Notes under the pieces: generated by a model | The model's input: only the letters and a program-made list of their open reading frames with translations | Databases searched by the model: none | What the model was told of the DNA's origin: nothing | Shown here: positions 23,531 to 34,392 of the stretch, one piece after another | Position numbering within the stretch: position 1 is the first letter of the stretch | Layout of the letters: each line of letters opens with the position of its first letter | Program-made: the position numbers and the translations under genes | DNA from: Zingiber officinale | Lineage: Eukaryota; Streptophyta; Magnoliopsida; Zingiberales; Zingiberaceae | Assembly: GCF_018446385.1 (NCBI RefSeq) | Contig: NC_055991.1 | Location: 104,763,712 to 104,827,711 of the forward strand | Length of the DNA: 64,000 nt | Direction: 5' to 3'

Positions 23531-25019
23531 CATGTGACACTTCGACTCCCTCTAGGTCCCTGGGCCCGAAACTGATTTCGGGCCCGCTCGCCCGTTCTTG
23601 ACTGCAGCCGACCGCATGGATCTGGAGCTGCCTGACACTTGCCTTCTTTGCTCTGTTGGAATCACCTCCGGTCGGTCCGCCTGCGATGATGCTAATTTCG
23701 CCTCGGGACGTGTTGCTTCTATTTTCTTCCTCCCGAGCGGACGACCTAGGTCGTTCCTTAGACACCCGAGGATTGTCCTCGTGCCTCTGAGGATAATGCC
23801 GCTCGGGAGTTTGTTGCTGTCGCCTGTCGGATATCCGCTGATCGGCTTCATGGTGTCGCTGTCTCCTGTCGGATGATGGTGATCTACGACGGCTACTTCG
23901 AGGAGCGGGGTGGGCGATCAGGGGAAGGCTTCGACAATCTCGTGTGTTATGCGTGTCGGTCCGGTGGAATGAGCAAAACATGGGGGTCCATACCTTCTTC
24001 TTTGGTTTGGGCCGCTCGGCGGCTACCTCTTGGACGGCGTGGGACCTCGCGTGGTGAGGGCGGACTGTTTCGGCCCTCGGACCTCTGGGCGGCTCCTGGC
24101 GAGTGACAGCCTTCCGCTCGGCATGGGCTAACCGTTCGATTGAAACTTCTTTTCTTCGGGCCGTCTGGGCTTCCTCCACATTAATATACTCATTGACCCG
24201 GTGTAACATATGATCGTAGTCTCGGGGCGGCTTCTGAATAAGTGAACGGAAGAAGTCACCATCCACGAGGCCTTGCGTGAACGCATTCATCATCATTTCT
24301 GAGGTGGCTGTTGGAATATCCATGGCCACTCGGTTGAATCGTTGGATGTACGCTCTGAGCGGCTCCCTGGGCTCTTGTTTGATGGCGAATAGATTGACAC
24401 TAGTCTTCTGGTAACACGACTGCTTGTAAAATGGTGAAGGAAGGCCGTGCGGAACTCCTTGAAACTTGTAATGGATCCGTCCGGCAGCCTCCGAAACCAC
24501 CGTTGCGCCGATCCCGAGAGGATGGTAAGGAACACCCGGCACTTTACTCCATCTGTGTATTGATGTAGGGTAGCTGTGTTGTCGAACTTACCCAGATGGT
24601 CGTCCGGGTCAGTGGTTTCGTTGTATTCCCCGATCGCCGGGGGCACATAATGCTTTGGCAGAGGGGTCCTGCAGGATGGCCTCTGAAAACTGCCGGTTGA
24701 TCCGCTCGGGGGAGGCGTCCGTTCGGGGAGCCTTGCCTTTTCTGTTGTCTCGCCTGGGCACCTCGTCGGATGAAGATCCTCGATCACGGTTAACTGTTGT
24801 AACTTCAGGAGGCGTACGAAATAGGGCCCGATGAAATGGAACCGTGGCAGGCAGTGCTTCCGCTCGGCCTCCCGACGCGGACGTCGCTTGCTGCTCCATC
24901 TGCTCGGCTTGCGCTTTCTGCTTCTGTTGCTCCACGAGTTTAGCTGCTCTTGCCTCGATTAGAGCGTCGAGCTCCTCCTGGGAGAGCATCACGGTGTGCG
25001 GTCGTCCAGTTTCATCCAT
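23531..25019 (-). pseudogene. Tat gag with two frameshifts
   Basis: Gag starts at ATG 25019 (MDETGRPHTVMLSQEEL), 46 bp past the LTR. The N-terminal part is a Gln/Ala-rich coiled coil. The retrotransposon gag domain (VFLTILSGSAQRWFRRLP) is in another frame, and the part after HHF is in a third. The shifts are near 24660 and 24415. The C-terminal part has a C-x2-H-x4-H-x4-C pattern (CSFHRTDTHNTRDC), then Arg/Ser-rich sequence leading into protease. These breaks prevent a full Gag product. Confidence 0.8.
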
Positions 25020-25031
25020 CTCTTCCGCTCG

Positions 25032-25060
25032 GATGCAGGTGCGTTCCCACAGACGGCGCC
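25032..25060 (-). other. Primer-binding site of the Tat element
   Basis: On the minus strand GGCGCCGTCTGTGGGAACG follows the 5' LTR after a four-base spacer. This is the common primer-binding site of Tat/Athila-type plant gypsy elements. Confidence 0.8.
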
Positions 25061-25064
25061 AATT

Positions 25065-25879
25065 TGATCCTGTCTGAACGCTGAATTGATGGACGCTGGG
25101 TACGTGGCGCTCTTCTAACTGATGACGTGGGTCTCTGACCGGCCGTATGGAGCTCCGGCGAACCTGCAAAGAAGTCGGGCCGGGAAGGGGTTCCCGGCGA
25201 CGACCCTCCGACGCTCAAGTCAGGCAAGAGGAAATCATGAAGTGGCTTCCAATATCAGAGATCGCGTACTTCCGGCGAAGTGTGAGGACCCTTATATAGA
25301 GTTGTGAGGAGGCTTATGCACACATACCGAGGCGTACACGTGTCCTCTTACCATACCTCAGTATGGGCTTGCCAGAGGAGCTTGCCTGACACCATACTGC
25401 TACAGTCCGAGCACCTCTCTGATGGGACGGCAGAACCTTCTGTCGTAAGGTTCTGCGTATGGCTTGGTCATCGAACATGCTCGTTGTCAGAAGATGTTCC
25501 TCGATGTCCCCTTGTCATTTTGTCCCTTCTCTCCCCGCGCCGAGCATCCAGCCGCTCGGCAGCCCCATCACGTTCGACCGGACGCAAGTACTGGTACGCT
25601 CGGGAGATTCCCGGTCATGTGCTCTGCTGAGACTGTTCACGACCTTGCTGCCGTATGCCTCGGCCGAGTGGGCCACCCGCTCGGCCCGACGACCTTGTTC
25701 ACCATGAGCGTCGGAAACCCGACTCCTCGCCGAGTTGTCTTTGATCCTGTTCTGACCCGTTCAGCCGGTTGACCCAACCCTTACCCGATCGGTCGAACCT
25801 CATCTTGCCCTTAGACTTTTGACCTCTACGTGTCACTGACTTCACTCAAAGGGGGTCCTCTATCTGTACCGCCGGATCA
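25065..25879 (-). repeat. 5' LTR of the Tat element
   Basis: 815 bp, the partner of 16714-17528. The motif ACTTGAGCGTCGGAGGGTC, on the minus strand, is shared with the LTR pieces at 1880 and 50826. Confidence 0.92.
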
Positions 25880-25898
25880 ATACCCTTGGGGAGTGACA

Positions 25899-27700
25899 AT
25901 TTTATTGGTATCAGAGCTTGAGTTCAAGTGCTAGATTTTGTGTTTTGGGAATTTTGATCTCGTTTCGATTTACAATTTTTTTTCTTCAAGTTTGGGACAA
26001 GGCAAGTCGAAGGACATCTCTGAGCTATAGGAAGTAAGGTATACCTTTGATGATTATCTTACCTTTTGTGTTCACTATCTTGTTAGCTTACGGTTAGACA
26101 CTCTCTAATTTAGTTGGATTATATATATGTTTCTATATCTGTCTAGTAGGTATTAACTGAGGTGTACCATGATGACACTTAGTCAATCAACCCTATTCAC
26201 AATTGTGGTCAAGGACTCAACCTTGATGAAGAGAATATTATTTCTCTGGTAGCGCTAGCTGATACTAAGTCGGAAAGCAAGGGTTGAATCTGTCAACAAT
26301 CTAGTGGAGATCAAGGAACACAGTCTCAGGTCATCCCTTGTTATTACCCGTTTGGTAAAAGACAAGGAATATATGCCTATATTCATAGTTAGCAGAGGAT
26401 CGATGCATCCTAGTCATGGGGACTTTGACCATGAATTACTTGTACTTGGTTAGCTAACCTAGAAAGTACCTCTAGTATGTGATCTGCACCAATGCGAGAA
26501 AAGTATAGAGCTAGCTACTTAATACTTACGAGATACATTCGGGTATATCACTTGACTTGATGCGAAGAATGATATAGATCGCATATCATTGTTGGCTCAG
26601 TCAGTAAAGGATCGATTTACTCTGTTTCATAGAATTTCTAACCTTAGGTAGGTTGTGCTTGGTTAGAAACTTGGAGTGCATATTTGAGTACATGATTTGT
26701 ATAGATACAGATAAGGTTGAATTAACTGTATACCATCTACGGAATCAGGTTGTACTTGATGGCAAATGCAGAAGATGATATTTGGGGAACAATGCATCAC
26801 TTGGTTTTATTTCGAGATTCCTTGTAGAGGCAGTACTTTCCTACTTTATAGTGTAATGGATTGCAAGGCGATAGTTAGTCAACTCACTTAACACGTTTCT
26901 ATAGGAGATTTTGACTCATATATCGGTCATACATGGTGGATAAGCTCGATGGTACATTGAAACTTATGACCCGTAATGATACAGAGGATGTAGTGTTAGC
27001 TATTTAACACCTATGAGATCAGACCGTAGTTGAGTGAAAATTTACAATGATGGTCTTCGAGTGGCAGAATGTCGATTGATAGTTATTTCAACCGACCATT
27101 TAGTGTTAGTGCTCCTCTGTAGTGTGATGGATTACAAGATAATGGTTAGTTGATCCAACTAACATTGACTCCATCAATTAGTTCAAGACCTTGAACACAT
27201 GATCAATTATCCAAGGTCTTGAAGTCTATATTATGTCAGATTAGTCGATACTTTGTTGGCACATGTTGGAGGATATTTTTGGATAAGATTAGTAGAGTTT
27301 CTATACTCATATCATATGGATTAACTGCATCCTTACCACTTGGAGAGGGATGATTATCAATCAGGAAGTCTAGTGATGTCCCTTGGATTTCAGTAGTTAT
27401 ACACTTATGAGTGGATGACTTTATTTTGCTCTATCGTTGTTCAAGAAGCAATCAAGTTTGATTGATGTTGAGAATAATTTGAGACATTGATGGATATTAT
27501 GGGATCATGTTTGGTGATATGCCAATTTCTGATGGTTTATTAGTGAATATTTCAATATATACATAATTATACATGAAGAGATACCCATTAATTGTGATCT
27601 AATCATAATTTCTCTCTTGTTATGTATTGTATTATGAACTTCATTAATTGAGTTTAAAATCCAATCAGATACATAGAGAATGTACACTCAAATAGTGATT
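25899..27700 (+). mobile_element. Internal 5' remains of gypsy copy A
   Basis: It starts with primer-binding site TGGTATCAGAGC at 25906-25917. The leader 'aaggacatctctgagctatagg' matches the leader of copy C near 63810-63830, read on the minus strand. Later text such as 'ttggctcagtcagta..ggatcgatttactc' is also shared with copy C near 63480-63550. No gag or pol frame survives. The right limit is vague. Confidence 0.6.
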
Positions 27701-28009
27701 TTATTTTTCCAATAAATAGTATATTATCTAAGGTAATTATCTTAGGACATCTCTCAAATATAATATTTATATGAAGTATAAGTTAGGTTAAGCGATTTTT
27801 CTTAACTCCTAATAAGGTCAAATTTGGTTCTTCAATGTACTTAGTTAAAATACATTTTATTTTATAGCTAGTATCACACAACTTATTCCTGCTAAGCAAA
27901 TTAGACAAGAAATTTTCAACATGCAAAGTTTTCTTAATAAATAAATTTAAAGAGATGTTAACTCAATTACCTTTAACTTGCGTTATCCAAATTTTGACTT
28001 GGGCTCGAG
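27701..28009. other. AT-rich spacer, nothing recognised
   Basis: Low-complexity AT-rich DNA between the two retrotransposon remnants, with no frame or repeat boundary that I can support. Confidence 0.4.
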
Positions 28010-28440
28010 TTCTGATTCAGCTCTAGCTTCATCAATTGAGTCTTTGAAATTTGATTGAGCAATAAGATCGATGCAATTAACTTGTTTAGGTTCAGCTTCT
28101 TTATTTTTAGCACTTAGCTTTTCCTAAAGCTCTTTTGCATCTTTGAAAGACCCGACTTTCTCAAGTTGGGCTTGAGTTAGACCATAAAGGATGATGGTAG
28201 TAGCTTTTGCATTTGATTGAACTGCTTGTTTCATGCTGCTTGTCCATGATTTGAACCTGCATAGCTCACCTTTTGTGTCTCTTGACAAGTTAATTTCATT
28301 TTGGATACTTTCCTAGCATTCTGAGTTAGTTTTAAGAATATTTTCCATCTTTCTCCTCCAATTGGAAAAACTTTTGCCATTGAAAAGAGGAGGGTAGGTT
28401 ATGCTAAATTCTTTCTATAAAGACATATATGCAAAAAGTA
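28010..28440 (-). pseudogene. SIRE/copia gag pseudogene
   Basis: The minus-strand frame reads YPPLFNGKSFSNWRRKMENI and then, after a stop, FKSWTSSMKQAVQSNAKATT and ...AQLEKVGSFKDAKEL. This is the N-terminal half of plant SIRE-like gag. At least two in-frame stop codons break it. Confidence 0.65.
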
Positions 28441-30255
28441 TTTGTTCAAGTTGTACTAAGGCTTAGGATAGAATATGAGTTTGGTATGGTTGTAATTAGA
28501 ATTTTGATTTGGGTATGAGCTAGGCTTGGATTATTAATCAATTAATTGTTTGTCTCTGATTCTAAGCACAAAGTTAGTCCTATAGGTTAGATTTAGATTT
28601 TACTTTGGATGAATTTAGCAAGAGTTTTAAAAATTTGCTTCTAGGTCGTGGCAAAACACATTATCTTCTTGAGTATCGGAGCAACGACCACTTCCTAGAC
28701 AAACCTTTTTAAGAATCAGGAGCTAAATCAACTTCAATACGTTGTCTTGGTCTAACTAATTTAGAATGAGGTGAGATAACTTCTGCTAGTTTCACTTGAT
28801 TAGAAGCACCAAGTAGGGAAATCCAGTCTAAACATGCAACTATCCAAACTTTCTTAGGTTTTATCAACTCAACCCGTTTTAATACCAAATTGTAGAATCG
28901 AAATTGATGCTAGTAAGAATTTTTAAAACAAATATTATATAATAACTAAATCAATCAAAATTAGCATAGCAGAATAACAAATTCACTTAGACTAATTCAA
29001 TTAAGTAAGACAAAGGCAAAAATAATATCTAACAATTTAAGCATGCAAACTAATCAATCAAGCTAGAAGTATAAATATGCAGTAGTTTAAAAATTAATTC
29101 TTATTTCTAATTTCTCCTAGGTGGAGAAACCTTACAGAAAAAAATCTAAAAAGTTAAGCACGATCAAACAGATTAAAGCAATACTAAAACAAAGGAAAAT
29201 ATTACTCTAGGTGTTGCTAAAAGAAAATGATATGCAAGTTACAACGTGTCACAACACATAAGGTGAAAGAACACTCAAAGCATGAGAATAAGAGTGAATT
29301 GTTTGTAGATTGGACATCTTGAAGGTTTGGCTCGAAACTCCTTATATAGTACTCTCTCGGTCGATTGGAGCCTCTCGGTCGCCTATGAGCCTCTCGGTTG
29401 CCTGTATAGGTGCTAACATGGCTACAACTTCTATTTGGTAGATAACATTAACTTTGACTTCATTGCCGTCTGTAGAGCTATCTTATCTTAACCTAACTAG
29501 CTCGGGTTGTCGATAACTTCATCTTCCTAGTTGCTTGGAAGCTGCTCTGATTGCTCGTACACTGCGGTCACTTGGACCCTCCAAAATCCAATCGTCGAGA
29601 GTTAACATTAGCTAGTCACCCCCTGGACTCCACCCAGTTGCCTAGAATCGTCTAACATGCTTCCCTGCAATTGTTACACGTAATGAGTATGATATAGGAT
29701 ATAAAGTTACTTGCACTTACTTGACTAGATTTGACTTGTCTAATTCAATTTTACCAAGTAATTAGCTGTCAGCAGATTTCACACACTTAAACTTTTTACC
29801 AAGCAACTTTCATCTGATTCCACACACTTGAACTTTTTACCAAGCAACTAACTTTCATCTGATTCCACACATTTGAACTTGATTCACCTAACCTCTAGCA
29901 AGAAATTTGTCTGTCAAACCTTAATAATTTGGACTTAATTCACCTAGCCTCCAAATAGAAATTTTGTTTACCAAAACTTAATTACTTGGACTTGATTCAC
30001 CTAGTATCTAGCTAGAATTTTTATCTGCTTAGTATCCAACCAAGACTTAGCTCATGCCTGATTCCCAATTAGGACTTAGCTGCTTAGATCCACTAAGACT
30101 TGATCACTGCCTAGTTCGAAATCAAAACTTTAACACCTGTCAAGTATTCTGTACCTGAAACTTAACTCAATTGGTTTGATCACAACTAACCTAACTTTAA
30201 TCTAGTCATATATCAAAACTCTGGTTACATGTTGTGCACCCAATATTAACCTAAA
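28010..30255 (-). mobile_element. SIRE-type copia remnant: 5' LTR, primer-binding site and gag
   Basis: On the minus strand the LTR starts near 30255 with TTGGGTGCACAACATGTAACC...GAGTTTTGATATATGAC. It ends CGATTCTACA at 28903, about 1.35 kb. The primer-binding site is TGGTATTAAAACGGG (decayed), just below 28903. Gag remains follow at 28010-28440. The LTR contains a triplicated about 45-bp block ('ctgattccacacacttgaac...') at 29765-29890. Nothing of pol is seen. Confidence 0.65.
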
Positions 30256-30709
30256 ATATCTTGTTGATATCTGACCTTCCTATGTAAAAGGTCACTATGC
30301 TAGTATAAAATGTCTTCATAATTTATTTATCTATATTTTATCATGATGGTAAAAAGGCGAATACGCTCGCCCCCGCTAATCTATCCCAGAGCCAACACGG
30401 AAGAGGTAAATCACGGACGGCTACTAACCTTTAAAATAATGATATCTATATTTTATCATGAAGTTGATGATATTAGATCACTTGAATTGAAGAATATAAT
30501 CCTTTACTCTAACCATAGCCTTTCAAGTTGGTGACCATATTAATAAGTGTTTATTAAATTTAATGAGTTATTTTAAATATATTTATTTAATTAATTTTTA
30601 TATATTAATTTTGTTTATAGGCCAACATTAGGTCACGCCGCCGCCCAAGCTCTTCGCTTGCCTCCCGCTTATTCCTCTAATTTGGTAGCAGAGGTTGGCG
30701 AAGAAGGGA
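30256..30709 (+). promoter_or_regulatory. Upstream region of NOP53
   Basis: AT-rich DNA up to about 30625, then a short GC-rich stretch ('gtcacgccgccgcccaagc') and a pyrimidine-rich leader before the ATG at 30710. No element is certain. Confidence 0.35.
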
Positions 30710-33700
30710 ATGGGAAAGGCGGCGAAGGGATCGCGGAAGGGGAAGAAGGCATGGAGGGCCAACATCAGCACCAACGACATCGACGATTACTTCGACAAGT
30801 CCACCAAGGACTCCCTCACCGGCAAGGCCTCCGCCATCGCCTCCCTCCCCAGCGACTCCCTCTTCTATGTTGACACGAAATCTACTGACAGTAAGTGTCA
30901 TCTACTTCTTCCTTTCTTGTAAGGCTAAATCCTGCCCAGTAGTCATGCTCTTGTTTGTCCCGTTTTACGCTCGTTCAAGGTCAATTACGCTGGTCTTGGA
31001 GGAATGTGGACTGTAATGGAGCTGTAGGACATGATAATCATTTAGAAAAACGTGGTTCTGTTATGTGGATTGCTTGCAGAATTGGGTTATTTGAGGATCG
31101 AAATGATCTTACATTTAATTTTAATAGGTGGACACCATAGGTCGTTCGATAACGAGTTTTTTTTGGGTGATGAGAAATTGTCCAATGCTACCTAAACCGA
31201 GTGATTGACTGATAGTGTTGTAACTGCACAGAGAAATAAAAATCCACGATCGTTTCTCACTTGTCAAGCTTAAGTATTTGACATTTTACTGGTGATGGTT
31301 GTTTTCACCTAGGGTACTAAACAGGTTTATACAGTACGGATTGTTAGCATCTTTTTTATTGTGAAGATCCAATCACATATATCAGATGATTATTAGGCAT
31401 TATCGTGTCTATGTAAACTAATATCATTGGCGTCCCACTGGAAATATCAATAATGGTGAACAATCAGGTCTTATGTTGGATTTACTAAATTAACATCGTT
31501 TTTGTTTTCATTGTTAACACAGTATCCTATGTTTTTTTTTAAGGTTATTGGGAGTGTCCCAAGTCATTGAGACTGTTCACTAAATAGTCTATACTTCTCA
31601 AGATATTTGTCTGTGATATGCCAATAGTTCTCTAACCTCTGAGTAGAATGTGGCATATGTTGCTATTGCATTCCTTTAAATGAATATAATTTTTTTCCAA
31701 TCAAGAACTAAAACTAATAGTTGTAGTTTGTTGAGATGCTATTAAGAGATGGAGAAGAAAATATACTTTTCTTTCTTTTAGAATACAACATACAAAGTGT
31801 TGCAATTCCATCTCAAGTTTATAAGTTATGCTCCTCCCAAGTGTTTGATGGATAAACAAAAGAAAATTTATGGGATTATTTAAAAGCCAATATTTTACAG
31901 AAAGAACATTTATAGTTTCTGTTTTGTTAGTATCAATATAAAACACAAAAATGCATGCCGAACCTTCACATGTAGTTTTCATTGTGCATCATTCTGCCTT
32001 TCTAGTAATTAATTTGAGTAGCTTTAGTTGAGGTATGAAACAACTTGGAAAGCAACCCTTGAATGTTGTTTTTTCTCTCTCTGTTCCATGTGAAATTCAC
32101 ATTCCAATTTGGCAGTAGCTTGGCCACATATGGTATATGACCATGCTATCTAGTGGATGCAATTGGCTTCTGCAGTCAGTAGCTGCATTTTTTTTGGGTA
32201 TTAGTTCTTTTACTAACTTAACTAGGTAGAATACCACATTATCGAGGTCTATTGATTGTTATTGACTGATGCAGAAATACCTGCTAAAAGAAAAATTGAG
32301 AAACACAGGGAAAAAGTTCTCCATTACGAGAGCTTGCTTCAGAAAAATCCTTTTGTCCAAGCTGTTCCATCTTCTTCTTCAAAAAAATCAAAGCGGAAAA
32401 AGAAACAAGTGAACACACAAATAATACAGACTGACAAGTCTTCACAGGCGAGCAATTTTTCTGAAGTGTTTTTATATAAAAGTTGACTATATGCATCTCT
32501 TATACTGTTTATGTCTTCAGGTAGATGATATGACTTCCACTCTAACTGACATATGGAATAATGAAGGTTCTTTGACTTCTCTACTGCTCATTTGGTCTAT
32601 TGTATTGCTAAGTTCTAAAACTTGATTTCAACATCATAAGTTATCTTTAAATATTGCAGGTGAAGCAACTGACAGGCCTAAAAAGGTGAGTTTTTTCGTA
32701 TTTAATCAATTTTTGGTAATAAGTCCTTGGTACCCATGTGAATGTGTCTCGGATAATTGTTTGTTTCTTGAATTCATAATCTTGTAATGTATCCCAAGAA
32801 AAAGTTTGGTAAATTTAAGACACTTGAATTTTCTATTTGATTTTGTCTTTGGTCTAGTACAAGACATGATAACGTATCACCACTTCTATCTTGATTATTT
32901 CATTAGTTGAACCATTAATATTTGAAATGAGCATTTGCTCCTCCATTGAGATTGTAAATTATGATGCAAAGCTGTATTTTGTTGTTGATATTGTTTAGTA
33001 GGACAAGTATGTGCTATCTAATGCCACTAAATTTTATATGAACAATCTTTTTTTTTCTGCATTAGCCGACTCCATCTTGTGGGATAAGGCTTGGTTGTTA
33101 GTGTGATGGTTGGTTTCTATATTTAAATGGTCCTATGCAAAATGCTGAATAGCTGCTATAGTATTTACCGACTAAGATAAAAAGTCCTTTTAAGATAATG
33201 TATAGAGAGCCAAATTATTCTATTTGATTATTCCAAACTGTTATGCGAATTAAATTAAAATATTTTGAGTGACAGAAGATAAAATCCACAAAATGCCTAC
33301 CATTGAGCTAATCAATTTTCATATTGTACCATAAGCATATGATTGAAGGCAACCTTAGCGCAATGGTAAAGTTATTGCCATGTGACTTAAGAGGCCACGG
33401 GTTTGAGTCGTGGTAACAACCTCTTACAATGCGGGGTAAGACCGCGTACAATAGACCCGGGTCCTGCATTGGTGGGAGATTCGTGCACTGGCTGCCTTTT
33501 TTTTTACCATAAGCATATGATTAACAATGTTTTGCTTCATTGACAAGATGGATTATTTATTTATGATGGTGTTGGATCATGTTATGCCATATTTTCTTAA
33601 GGTTGGACTAGGGGTTTTACTTTTAAGTGTCTGTTCCTTCCTCAATAAGCATATCAGTAGTTGAGAAGTTTCTCATTTCTCAACCACTTGATTTTAACTT

Positions 33701-34352
33701 ATCTTTTTTTAAAATTTCTTCGCATTTTCAATCTCGCAGAAACAGAAGTCTTCCATCATTCCAGCTGTTGAAGTGGAGCCACCAGGCTGTTCATTTAACC
33801 CTTCATTTGAGGCTCATCAAGTAAATATTCAAATCTTTATGCGCTATTGCTTTGGCATGCATAGTTATTCCCATTCTCCTTTGTAGGATCTCACTTCTGT
33901 GTTCTGTCCTACTGTCTATATAGGATTCATTGGCTCTAGCTGTTGCCAGTGAGATGCAGAAAATTTATAAAAAAGAATTGGGTCCTCAGCCTGTACCAGA
34001 AACAGTTCCAGGAGAAGCAATTGCAGATGAAGACGTGAGCATTACAAATCTCTTTTAATTGTTCTTATTATAAAAAAAAATGATTTATTGTTGAAGATAT
34101 TTGATTTGTAGCAAAAAAAAAGCTACTTCTTTGATGAGCCCTTGGTTATCTCTTTGCCATTTTTTTGAAGGGAAATTAGCTGCGGCCAAAACCATTCCGT
34201 TATCTTTAAATTAATGCACTGAATCTGAAGGTTAAACCATCACACCAAACATAGAAAGAAAGCAACATATATTACTTTTTTGTTTACACTATAATAGATG
34301 AATTACATTATCAGAAACCAATAATTGGTGGCATTTGATAATACTAGTGTTG

Positions 34353-34392
<40 letters not shown>

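Larger units (their letters stand above)
16714..25879 (-). mobile_element. Tat-lineage Ty3/gypsy element, 9166 bp, integrase-less, with antisense gene
   Basis: Two 815-bp LTRs (16714-17528 and 25065-25879) both have TGATCC...GGATCA ends. The flanking duplication is ATACC. Order on the minus strand: 5' LTR, primer-binding site GGCGCCGTCTGTGGGAA, gag, protease, reverse transcriptase, RNase H, a second (archaeal-like) RNase H, a 65-bp tandem repeat array, an antisense spliced gene, a polypurine tract and the 3' LTR. The dual RNase H and extra antisense gene are traits of the Tat clade. There is no room for integrase. By eye the LTRs differ at about 35 sites (about 4%), so insertion is fairly recent. 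Confidence 0.9.
15307..25898 (+). mobile_element. Ty3/gypsy copy A: 5' LTR split by the nested Tat element
   Basis: The LTR begins TGTAATATACC (15307) and resumes after the Tat insertion to end CTTGGGGAGTGACA (25898). Six bases later comes the primer-binding site TGGTATCAGAGC (25906-25917). Net length without the Tat element and one target duplication is about 1.42 kb. The ends match those of copies B (43339-53000) and C (58085-64000), so all three belong to one family. A calmodulin-like gene fragment lies inside it. Confidence 0.75.

Noticed and set aside
33350..33420. A tRNA gene (A and B boxes present)
   Set aside because: The boxes belong to the tRNA-derived head of a SINE with a T-tail and target duplication. 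No cloverleaf with an acceptor stem can be drawn by eye. The same holds for 36470-36540.
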